A stretch of 11,758 nucleotides of DNA from Candidatus Omnitrophota bacterium (GTDB lineage Bacteria; Omnitrophota; Gorgyraeia; Velamenicoccales; Velamenicoccaceae). The stretch covers positions 1-11,758 of the forward strand of contig JAQUOM010000045.1 in NCBI GenBank assembly GCA_028717105.1. The letters are read 5' to 3'. Every line of letters starts with the position of its first letter. Positions within the stretch are counted from its first letter, which is position 1. The translations under genes were made by a program, and so were the position numbers. Of the stretch, positions 5,723-11,758 are shown in pieces. Under the pieces are notes generated by a model, which searched no databases, was not told the DNA's origin, and was given only the letters and a program-made list of their open reading frames with translations.

Positions 5723-6501
5723 GACGCTCCCGTATTTTGTTTTTTTTCCTGATCATCCCGGTCCTTTTGCTGGCCGTATTTGTTGTTTACCGGAATGGCC
5801 GCGCGCCGGGGATTCAAAGTGTTTTTCCTGCGTTTTCGGGCGATGAGAAGGCGGCTGTCGAAGCGGTTTTTCCGTCGGGAGAAGTCGTTCGCTTCGGCGT
5901 CTATTCTAATATTTTTAAAGTGGGCGAAGGATCTCTGGCGTATGCGGGGACCGTCCTCCGCGGCGGCGAGCGACAGCAGCATGTCCGCATGCAGGTTGAG
6001 ACGTTATCCGTCAACGACACGGATGATGTGTACGGAAGGGAGGATTTTTCTTTTCCGCGCCGCGTTGAAAGGAATATCAAGTTGTTCGGCCGCGCGGAGC
6101 GCATCGAAGAGATCTACGCAGACGATGGCCGCAGCGTCACGATCAGCAAGGCCGTAAAAGACAGGCCCCTCGAGACTCAGGTCCTCGGCTCTGAGGAGCC
6201 GTTGCAGAATGTTCTTCTCATGATTTACCGCTTGCGTAACGACCCCGCCCTGGATGTCGGCAAGGCCTATGCGATAAATCTTCCTACCCAAAAATTTGTG
6301 TTGAGCGTCAAATCCAGAACAAAACTGAAAGTCCCTTTGGGGGTTTTCAGCGTTTTTTATATCGAAAGCACACCCGCCAAGTACAAGATATGGATGACAG
6401 CCGACCCTAAACGCCTTCCTGTAAGGATCCAGGGCCTTGTTTCTTTCGGTATGGTTTATTTGGCCGCTACGTCTGTTGAATCGGCCGAAAAGCAGCCGTA
6501 A
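5719..6501 (+). CDS. DUF3108-family envelope protein
   Basis: A 260-residue protein. The frame is open further upstream, but the ATG at 5719 overlaps the preceding stop as ATGA and yields a proper N-terminal export or anchor segment: two arginines then a hydrophobic stretch at about 6-24 (ILFFFLIIPVLLLAVFVVY). Later residues form a beta-rich domain resembling DUF3108: FKVGEGSLAYAG, a long central sheet region, and near the end the family-like KIWMTADPKRLPVRIQG followed by a final strand. Proteins of this family are periplasmic or envelope-associated in Gram-negative bacteria, with no settled function. No cleavage site is obvious after the hydrophobic segment, so it could remain anchored. It appears to be the last gene of its operon, though no hairpin terminator is seen between 6502 and 6565. 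Confidence 0.78.
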   Translation: MRRSRILFFFLIIPVLLLAVFVVYRNGRAPGIQSVFPAFSGDEKAAVEAVFPSGEVVRFGVYSNIFKVGEGSLAYAGTVLRGGERQQHVRMQVETLSVNDTDDVYGREDFSFPRRVERNIKLFGRAERIEEIYADDGRSVTISKAVKDRPLETQVLGSEEPLQNVLLMIYRLRNDPALDVGKAYAINLPTQKFVLSVKSRTKLKVPLGVFSVFYIESTPAKYKIWMTADPKRLPVRIQGLVSFGMVYLAATSVESAEKQP

Positions 6502-6565
6502 AAATACCCCCATAAGACCTCCATTTCCTGCCCTCCTTTTTCGTGCCTCAATATGCTCAAACTCA

Positions 6566-6594
6566 TTGAAATGAATAGGCTTTTGTGTTAAAGT
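6566..6594 (+). promoter_or_regulatory. Candidate promoter giving a near-leaderless mRNA
   Basis: TTGAAA (6566-6571, 5/6) and TAAAGT (6589-6594, 4/6) are 17 bases apart, with TG at 6586-6587 as in extended -10 elements. Initiation 6-8 bases after the -10 would fall at about 6600-6602, on or next to the ATG at 6602. No Shine-Dalgarno precedes that ATG, which fits leaderless translation. Confidence 0.55.
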
Positions 6595-6601
6595 ATTCCC
6601 C

Positions 6602-7723
6602 ATGCTTTCAGGAAAAAAAATCATCGTTTTTTATATTACGGAGCGTTCGGGGCACCATAGCGCTGCCCTGGCGTTAAAGCGGGGTTTTGAGGTTTCAGAC
6701 CCTTCTGTCTCTGTCAAGTGCGTCAACGCATTCCGTTACCTTTTTCCCATAGCGGAACGGGTCACCCATAGGGTGTATCTTTTTGTTATCAAAAGAATCC
6801 CGGCCGTCTGGAGATTCCTCTACGACCGTCCATCGTTTGTCAAAAGATCTGCCGGACTCAAGGGCTGGATCCACCGTCTTTCCTTTAACAAACTATCCCG
6901 TTTGCTCAACGAGGTAGCACCCCAAGCGGTCCTCTGCACGCAGGCGTTTCCGTGCGGGGTCCTTTCGGCCTATAAACGCGAACGAGGAGGGTCTTTTAAG
7001 ATTTACGGCATCCTGACGGATTTTGCGCCTCATTCCTTCTGGGTTTACGACGAAGTGGATGCTTATGTCGTCGCCTCTGACAAGACCAGGGAATGGCTCG
7101 TTCAAAAAGGCGTATCCCCAGAAAAAGTGCATGTTTTCGGGATTCCGGTTGATCCGAAATTTTCGAAGCAGACGGACAAAACGGAAGTCCGCGTCAAATA
7201 TGGGCTGGACAAAGACATCCCTGCCGCGTTGATCATGGGGGGCGGTCATGGGCTGGGCCCTATCCGGAAGATCATCAAACGCCTCGATGAATGCGAAGTT
7301 CCTCTGCAGATGATGGTCGTCTGCGGCCTTAATCGCAAACTCTATCGGTGGCTGGCGTCTCAGACTTTTAAAAAAAGAATCCTGGTTTTTAAATATACGG
7401 ATGAGATCGACCAGTTGATGAGCGCGGCGCATCTTGTGATCACCAAGCCGGGCGGTATTACGACGGCCGAGGCCCTGGCGAAGGGGCTGCCGATGATTAT
7501 CTTGAATCCGATCCCGGGCCAGGAGGCCAGGAATACGGAATTTCTTGTTGACGCCGAGGCCGCTTTGAGCGCTCAGACCGTTGATGATGTCGTGCCGGCA
7601 GTCCGTTGTGTCGTGACACGCATGTTGGCGGCCGGCGGCTCTTTGACGGGATCAACCGGGCGCTCCCTGGCCAGACCGGCGTCTTCGCGTGACATTGCCG
7701 TCTTTGTTTTAAACAGCCTATGA
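6602..7723 (+). CDS. MGDG-synthase/UgtP-like lipid glycosyltransferase (GT28)
   Basis: A 373-residue GT-B glycosyltransferase of the MGDG-synthase/UgtP group. This group transfers galactose or glucose from a UDP-sugar to diacylglycerol at the inner face of the membrane. The N-terminal acceptor domain shows GHHSAALAL at 17-25, and TDFAPHSFW at 139-147 fits the family's TDF/H motif. The C-terminal donor domain shows GGGHGLG at 213-219, CGLN at 241-244, KPGGITTAEAL at 282-292 and PGQEARNTEFL at 305-315. These separate it from MurG, which shares the fold. There are no membrane helices, as expected for a peripheral enzyme. Its last codon overlaps the start of an acyltransferase gene (ATGA at 7720-7723), suggesting both act on one lipid product. 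Sugar specificity and acceptor are not readable. Confidence 0.88.
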   Translation: MLSGKKIIVFYITERSGHHSAALALKRGFEVSDPSVSVKCVNAFRYLFPIAERVTHRVYLFVIKRIPAVWRFLYDRPSFVKRSAGLKGWIHRLSFNKLSRLLNEVAPQAVLCTQAFPCGVLSAYKRERGGSFKIYGILTDFAPHSFWVYDEVDAYVVASDKTREWLVQKGVSPEKVHVFGIPVDPKFSKQTDKTEVRVKYGLDKDIPAALIMGGGHGLGPIRKIIKRLDECEVPLQMMVVCGLNRKLYRWLASQTFKKRILVFKYTDEIDQLMSAAHLVITKPGGITTAEALAKGLPMIILNPIPGQEARNTEFLVDAEAALSAQTVDDVVPAVRCVVTRMLAAGGSLTGSTGRSLARPASSRDIAVFVLNSL

Positions 7724-8562
7724 TTGCTTACGTGTTTTACAGGATAGGGTATCTATTGGCGACACTGTTGCCGTTACGGGCCGCTTACGGAGTGGCCATC
7801 GCCCTTTCTTATGTTAAATATTATATTTCCCCCCGCGACAGGAAAGCTGTGATTGGAAACCTTTCAAAGATCCTGCCGCCGCAAGAATTGGATCGTATCC
7901 ATAGCTATGCTAAACAGGTGTTTATCCTCTTTGGCAAATATCTCATCGAGTTTTTTCGTTTTAAATACCTCAAGATTGAAGATATAGGAAAAACGGTTTT
8001 CGTATCAGGCCGGGAAAACGTGGACCAGGCTTTAAAGAGGGGCAAGGGCGTGATCGTTGTTGCGGCGCATTTGGACAACTGGGAGTTGGGCGGGGTGTCC
8101 ATGGCGCTATTGGGTTATCCCTTTGTGGCCGTGGCCTTGCCGCACCGCCATCCTTTGGTCAATGCTTTTTTCAACCGGCAAAGGGAACGCATCGGCGCTG
8201 AAGTCGTGCCTTCGCTGGGTGTGGCGGTCCGAAGGATCTACAAGGCGTTGCGCGATAATCATATGGTGGCTTTGGTGGGCGACAGGGATTTTTCAGGCAA
8301 CGGAAAACTGATGGACTTTTTGGGAGCTAAAAAAATGATACCCCGCGGCCCCGCGGCCTTGGCCATCAAGACTGGCGCCGCCATCATTACGGGTTTTGTC
8401 GTCAGAGACGAACAGGACCGCCATACGATCGTATTTTCTCCGCCGTTTCCCGAAGGGCTGACAGAAGATGAATATATCGAAACCTATACCCGCGCCATCG
8501 AAGAACAAATCCGGAAAAATCCGACGCAATGGCTGATGTTCAGGGAATTCTGGCGGGAATAA
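7720..8562 (+). CDS. LpxL/HtrB-like lysophospholipid acyltransferase
   Basis: A 280-residue protein of the LpxL/HtrB (bacterial lipid A acyltransferase) family, which adds acyl chains to lipid A precursors or other glycolipids at the cytoplasmic membrane. The catalytic HX4E motif is HLDNWE, with H117 and E122. GDRD at 187-190 and the PRGPAALAIKTGA stretch at 208-220 are also typical, as is the closing NPTQWLMFREFW. The first 30 residues are hydrophobic enough for a membrane anchor. Start and previous stop overlap by 4 bases, so it is translationally coupled to the GT28 gene. That pairing suggests either late acylation of a glycolipid or a lipid A-like pathway. Which acyl acceptor is used cannot be told, since no Kdo or lpx genes are in view. 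Confidence 0.88.
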   Translation: MIAYVFYRIGYLLATLLPLRAAYGVAIALSYVKYYISPRDRKAVIGNLSKILPPQELDRIHSYAKQVFILFGKYLIEFFRFKYLKIEDIGKTVFVSGRENVDQALKRGKGVIVVAAHLDNWELGGVSMALLGYPFVAVALPHRHPLVNAFFNRQRERIGAEVVPSLGVAVRRIYKALRDNHMVALVGDRDFSGNGKLMDFLGAKKMIPRGPAALAIKTGAAIITGFVVRDEQDRHTIVFSPPFPEGLTEDEYIETYTRAIEEQIRKNPTQWLMFREFWRE

Positions 8563-8572
8563 AAATTCCCGC
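8553..8572 (+). terminator. Perfect hairpin overlapping the acyltransferase stop codon, no U tract
   Basis: GCGGGAAT (8553-8560) and ATTCCCGC (8565-8572) form a perfect 8-bp stem with an AAAA loop that contains the last two bases of the TAA stop. There is no T run after it, so it may be a weak or factor-assisted terminator or an mRNA 3' stabiliser. Confidence 0.4.
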
Positions 8573-8578
8573 TGACGG

Positions 8579-8769
8579 CACAGATTTCGAAAAACGATTA
8601 CACAGATTTAAGAGCAGATGACGCAGATGAAAGCGACAGATTACACGGATTGAAGATAGAAAACATATGAATTTGGAGTGAGTATTTTTCTGAAGACACA
8701 GATAAACGCAGATCGATTCGGCGGGAGTCAAGGTAATTCTCATCTGTGTATTCGATTCAGTAATCTGTG
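8579..8769. repeat. ATCTGTG/CACAGAT element with inverted ends
   Basis: The 230-base spacer 8563-8792 is filled by short related units. In one orientation: CACAGATT at 8579-8586 and 8601-8608; GCAGAT at 8614 and 8623; ACAGATT at 8636-8642; CACGGATT at 8644-8651; ACACAGAT at 8696-8703; GCAGAT at 8708-8713. In the other orientation: ATCTGTGT at 8742-8749 and AATCTGTG at 8762-8769. The two ends are therefore inverted relative to each other, MITE-like. No open frame of note lies inside, and no convincing promoter was found. The right-hand units resemble those before the GH57 gene. Confidence 0.7.
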
Positions 8770-8792
8770 AAATTAGTGGAGCGAGAGCGAAA

Positions 8793-9488
8793 ATGAAGTA
8801 CATTTGTCTTGTCCCGTCTTTTAACGAAGAAAAGACCATCGGCTGGCTTGTGAAGAGCCTTAAAGACAAAGGGTTCGACGTGACGGTGATCGATGACGGT
8901 TCTTCTGACGGCACCGCGAAGCTGGCCCATGATCAGGGTGCCGAGGTGATCATCAATGAAAAAAATTTGGGGAAGGGCGCGTCTTTGCGTAAGGCCTTTG
9001 AGATCCTAAAGGGGCGTGTTTATGACGGTGTGATCATCATGGACGGAGACGGCCAGCATCTGCCCTCGGATGTTGATCAGTTTGTTCATTGCTTTCACGA
9101 GAAGGCGCCGGGGATTGTGGTCGGCAACAGGATGCACAGTCCTAAAGGGATGCCGTTGATCAGGCAGGTGACGAACGCCTTTATGTCGTTTATTATTTCC
9201 AGAATGTGCCGGCAGCGCGTGCCGGATACGCAGTGCGGTTTTCGGCTTATTTCCATGAAGGCCCTGCGTGCGATCGCCCTGAATACGGACCGTTACGAGA
9301 TTGAATCGGAGATGCTCCTGGAGGTTTCCCGCGCGGGGTACGGGATCGAATCCGTCCCGATTGCTTCCGTTTATGACGGCCAGTTCAGCGCGATCCACCC
9401 GTGGAGAGATACTGTCCGTTTTTTTAAATTTATCCTGCACAGAGATGATCATGACGCACGCGGCACAAAAAAGGACGACAAGTTATGA
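8793..9488 (+). CDS. GT2 glycosyltransferase, polyprenyl-phosphate-mannose-synthase-like
   Basis: A 231-residue GT-A glycosyltransferase of family GT2, close in pattern to the dolichyl/polyprenyl-phosphate sugar synthases. The N-terminus reads VPSFNEEKTI (7-16), the nucleotide-binding DDGSSDG is at 34-40, the metal-binding DGDGQH at 84-89, and DTQCGFR at 145-151. Unlike GtrB-type enzymes it has no C-terminal membrane helices, so it is a soluble or peripheral cytoplasmic enzyme. It probably loads a sugar from a nucleotide donor onto a lipid carrier. GAG-rich sequence at 8778-8787 supplies the ribosome site. The stop overlaps the next ATG (ATGA at 9485-9488), so it is coupled to the GDP-mannose dehydratase gene. 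That makes a GDP-sugar donor attractive but unproven. Confidence 0.87.
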   Translation: MKYICLVPSFNEEKTIGWLVKSLKDKGFDVTVIDDGSSDGTAKLAHDQGAEVIINEKNLGKGASLRKAFEILKGRVYDGVIIMDGDGQHLPSDVDQFVHCFHEKAPGIVVGNRMHSPKGMPLIRQVTNAFMSFIISRMCRQRVPDTQCGFRLISMKALRAIALNTDRYEIESEMLLEVSRAGYGIESVPIASVYDGQFSAIHPWRDTVRFFKFILHRDDHDARGTKKDDKL

Positions 9489-10636
9489 AAAAGGCTCTGA
9501 TTACGGGAATTACGGGACAGGACGGTTCTTATCTGGCGGAATTTTTGCTCGACAAGGGGTATGAAGTCCATGGGATCATCCGCCGTTCCAGCACCTTCAA
9601 CACGGGCCGCATCGACCATATTTACGTTGATCCTCATGTTTCTGGAGCCCGCCTTTTTTTGCATTATGGAGATTTGACGGATGCCGAGGTGATCAATCGT
9701 CTGATTTACGGCATTAAACCGCAGGAGGTGTATCATCTCGGGGCCCAGAGTCACGTGAGGGTCAGTTTTGATATGCCGGAATATACGGGCAACGTCACGG
9801 CTTTAGGCACAACGAGGATACTGGAAGCCATCCGTCAGTGCGGAGAGGATGTCCGTCTCTGTCAGGCCTCCTCAAGCGAAATGTTCGGAGCGGCTGCGGC
9901 TCCTCAGTCTGAAACAACGCCTTTTGTACCTCAAAGCCCTTACGCCTGCGCCAAACTTTATGCTTATAACATGGTCAAGAATTACCGGCTGGGTTATCGG
10001 CTTTTCGCCAGCAATGGTATTCTTTTTAACCACGAAAGCCCCCGGCGCGGAGAAACATTTGTGACGCGCAAGGTCACACGTGCTCTCGCCAATATCCTTT
10101 TGGGCAGACAAAAGAAGCTTTTTCTCGGGAACCTCGATGCCAGGAGGGATTGGGGTTTTGCGCCGGAATATGTTGAAATGATGTGGCAGATCCTTCAGCA
10201 GAAGAAACCCGACGATTTTGTTATCGGGACAGGCAGGAGCCATACGGTCCAGGAGTTCGTGGAACAAGCGTTTGCATATGCCGGCCTTGCTTTGGGGTGG
10301 ACCGGGAAGGGTGTTCGGAAAAAGGGGTTCGTCAAGCGTGTCAATTCTTCGGCGGCCGAGCGGTCCGGCCTGGAACCGGGAGATGTGTTGGTCGAAATTG
10401 ATCCGCACTATTTCCGGCCGACCGAAGTGGACCATCTTGAGGCCGATATTTCCAAAGCCAGGAGAGTTTTAAAATGGCGGCCGCGCGTTTCTTTCGACGA
10501 TGTGATCAAGATCATGGTCGATTACGATATCAAGCTCATGGGGGGAGAGGCGCCGGGTGATGGGATCCGGATATCCCGGAATAAAGGTTTTCGTTATACG
10601 AATCATGACTTCGCTTTTTGGGGGCGCATAAAATAA
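9485..10636 (+). CDS. gmd: GDP-mannose 4,6-dehydratase with an unusual insert
   Basis: A 383-residue short-chain dehydrogenase that converts GDP-D-mannose to GDP-4-keto-6-deoxymannose, the first step to GDP-L-fucose. TGITGQDGSY at 7-16 is the NADP-binding glycine loop. SSSEMFG at 129-135 and YxxxK at Y153/K157 form the active site. FNHESPRRGETFVTRK (181-196) and NLDARRDWGFAPEYV (216-230) are Gmd signatures. Y309 and R311 sit in PHYFRPTEVD. Between about residues 271 and 302 there is extra sequence. It includes SAAERSGLEPGDVLVEI, which reads like the carboxylate-loop end of a PDZ domain, where most Gmd proteins have a few residues or a different insert. The 20-30 residues after 353 are also extra. 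Coupled upstream to GT2, and followed after 10 bases by GDP-fucose synthase. Confidence 0.95.
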   Translation: MKKALITGITGQDGSYLAEFLLDKGYEVHGIIRRSSTFNTGRIDHIYVDPHVSGARLFLHYGDLTDAEVINRLIYGIKPQEVYHLGAQSHVRVSFDMPEYTGNVTALGTTRILEAIRQCGEDVRLCQASSSEMFGAAAAPQSETTPFVPQSPYACAKLYAYNMVKNYRLGYRLFASNGILFNHESPRRGETFVTRKVTRALANILLGRQKKLFLGNLDARRDWGFAPEYVEMMWQILQQKKPDDFVIGTGRSHTVQEFVEQAFAYAGLALGWTGKGVRKKGFVKRVNSSAAERSGLEPGDVLVEIDPHYFRPTEVDHLEADISKARRVLKWRPRVSFDDVIKIMVDYDIKLMGGEAPGDGIRISRNKGFRYTNHDFAFWGRIK

Positions 10637-10646
10637 ACGGGGAACC

Positions 10647-11630
10647 ATGGCAGCCGATATAGATCTTTCCAGCAAAAGGGTGGTTGTTACGGGAGGTGCG
10701 GGGTTCCTGGGCGGCTTTGTCGTTCGGGCACTCAAACGGTTGGGCTGTCGGCATGTTTTTGCCCCTCTCAGGCGTGATTATGATCTTGTAGATGGAAAAG
10801 CCGTAAAAAGGCTTTATCGGGAAGCCCGGCCTCAGGTTGTTATTCATCTGGCGGCCAGGGTGGGAGGGATCGGTGCCAACAAAGAGAATCCTGCAAGCTT
10901 TTTTTATGACAACCTTATGATGGGGGTCCAGATGATGGAGATGGGCCGCCGGTGCGGTGTAGAAAAATTCGTGGCCCTGGGAACCATTTGTTCCTATCCC
11001 AAGTTTGCTCCCGTGCCGTTCCGGGAGGATGACCTGTGGAATGGCTACCCTGAAGAGACGAATGCGCCTTACGGATTGGCGAAAAAAATGTTGCTGGTGC
11101 AGGCGCAAGCCTACCGGCAACAATATGGTTTTAATGCGATTTTTCTGATGCCCGTGAATCTTTACGGCCCCGGCGATAATTTTGATCCGGAAAGCTCCCA
11201 TGTGATCCCCGCATTGATCAGGAAGTGCTTTGACGCGATGGCAAAAGCCAGGAAGACCGGAAAGAAGCCGCGTTTGGTCGTTTGGGGGACCGGCAAGCCG
11301 ACGCGTGAATTTCTCTATGTTGAAGACGCCGCTGAAGGGATCGTTTTGGCCGCCAGGCGTTATGCCAAGCCGGAGCCGGTAAATCTCGGATCCGGTTTTG
11401 AGATTTCTATCAAGGATCTTGTCCGCCTCGTCGCACTGACCACCGGTTTTGACGGTGAAATCTTTTGGGATCGGATCAAGCCCGATGGACAGCCGCGGAG
11501 GCGTTTGGATATTTCCAGGGCCCGAAAAGAGTTTGGGTTCCGGGCGCAGGTCGATTTTAAAGAAGGATTACGGCGGACTGTTGCCTGGTATCGCAAGGCG
11601 CTCGCGAACAAGGCGCTTGATAGATCATGA
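10647..11630 (+). CDS. fcl: GDP-L-fucose synthase
   Basis: A 327-residue epimerase-reductase that turns the Gmd product into GDP-L-fucose using NADPH. GGAGFLGG at 16-23 is the nucleotide loop. GGIGANKENPASFFYDNL (73-90) and SYPKFAPVPFREDDL (116-130) are family signatures. The catalytic residues C115, Y142, K146 and H185 have exactly the spacing of the E. coli enzyme's C109, Y136, K140 and H179; threonine 113 replaces the usual serine. Length and C-terminus are normal. GGGGA at 10639-10643 serves as ribosome site, close to the ATG. The stop overlaps the next ATG (ATGA at 11627-11630). With gmd it completes conversion of GDP-mannose to GDP-fucose; no manA, manB or manC gene is in view. Confidence 0.95.
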   Translation: MAADIDLSSKRVVVTGGAGFLGGFVVRALKRLGCRHVFAPLRRDYDLVDGKAVKRLYREARPQVVIHLAARVGGIGANKENPASFFYDNLMMGVQMMEMGRRCGVEKFVALGTICSYPKFAPVPFREDDLWNGYPEETNAPYGLAKKMLLVQAQAYRQQYGFNAIFLMPVNLYGPGDNFDPESSHVIPALIRKCFDAMAKARKTGKKPRLVVWGTGKPTREFLYVEDAAEGIVLAARRYAKPEPVNLGSGFEISIKDLVRLVALTTGFDGEIFWDRIKPDGQPRRRLDISRARKEFGFRAQVDFKEGLRRTVAWYRKALANKALDRS

Positions 11631-11758
11631 CGGACACAAAGAGGCGCGTTGACAAGCCGATTCCGTTTCTTCTGGCCTACAATCAGGACAAGTTGAGGCG
11701 GGGTTTTGTTTTGGAGAAGATCCTCAACTTTTTTTGGCATGGCCCCAAGAATCAAGCA
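11627..11758 (+). CDS. 5' end of an unidentified gene (3' truncated)
   Basis: The ATG overlaps the GDP-fucose synthase stop by 4 bases, and the frame stays open for 44 codons to the right edge, so it is very likely a real gene continuing the operon. The visible residues (MTDTKRRVDKPIPFLLAYN, then QDKLRRGFVLEKILNFFWHG) contain no motif that I recognise and no signal peptide. By position it should act with GDP-fucose or another sugar in polysaccharide assembly, but no function can be assigned. Confidence 0.65.
   Translation, partial: MTDTKRRVDKPIPFLLAYNQDKLRRGFVLEKILNFFWHGPKNQA

Noticed and set aside
6602..7723. MurG
   Set aside because: Same GT-B fold, but the N-terminal GHHSAALAL and TDFAPHSFW motifs are of the MGDG-synthase/UgtP type and no peptidoglycan genes are adjacent.
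8563..8792. Possible CRISPR array
   Set aside because: Units are only 6-8 bases, degenerate, irregularly spaced and in both orientations, with no spacers of constant length and no cas genes.
9872..10435. 187-codon minus-strand frame opposite gmd
   Set aside because: Antisense shadow of a confidently identified gene, with no motif of its own.

Overview
The window looks like chromosomal DNA from an uncultivated Gram-negative-type bacterium. Outer-membrane traits are a beta-barrel C-terminus at the left edge and an LpxL/HtrB-like acyltransferase. Genes are tightly packed, all on the + strand, with several ATGA stop/start overlaps. The gene mix (GH57 enzyme, MGDG-synthase-type GT28, DUF3108 protein, GDP-fucose genes, ATCTGTG-decorated spacers) reminds me of Omnitrophota (Candidatus Omnitrophica) metagenome assemblies. 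That placement is recollection, not proof; Elusimicrobiota or Desulfobacterota-like lineages are alternatives.

Layout: (1) 1-126 is the 3' end of a probable outer-membrane protein, closed by a perfect GAAA-loop terminator. (2) 374-1927 is a cytoplasmic GH57 glucan enzyme behind a spacer with a candidate promoter and ATCTGTG repeats. (3) About 2043-6501 is a probable long operon: a membrane-anchored jelly-roll protein, a ParA ATPase fused to a glycogen-binding CBM48 domain, a nitroreductase-like flavoprotein, an OsmC-like protein, an extremely basic protein ending in an EF-Tu-domain-2-like barrel, a zinc ribbon and a DUF3108 envelope protein. (4) 6602-8562, behind a promoter that would give an almost leaderless mRNA, is a translationally coupled pair: an MGDG-synthase/UgtP-like lipid glycosyltransferase and an LpxL/HtrB-like acyltransferase. 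A hairpin overlaps its stop codon. (5) 8579-8769 is a repeat-rich spacer with inverted ATCTGTG units. (6) 8793 to the right edge is a coupled run: GT2 glycosyltransferase, GDP-mannose 4,6-dehydratase, GDP-L-fucose synthase, and the first 44 codons of an unidentified gene.

How they may work together: the right half makes activated fucose and envelope glycans or glycolipids. The left half is the most unusual part. A ParA-type ATPase, from a family that positions DNA and large cargoes, carries a glycogen-binding module with both glucan-stacking tryptophans. It sits beside a GH57 glucan enzyme and a second carbohydrate-binding-like protein in the membrane. This suggests a system that positions or segregates glycogen granules, by analogy with McdA on carboxysomes. 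The fusion is read directly from the sequence; the biological role is inference.
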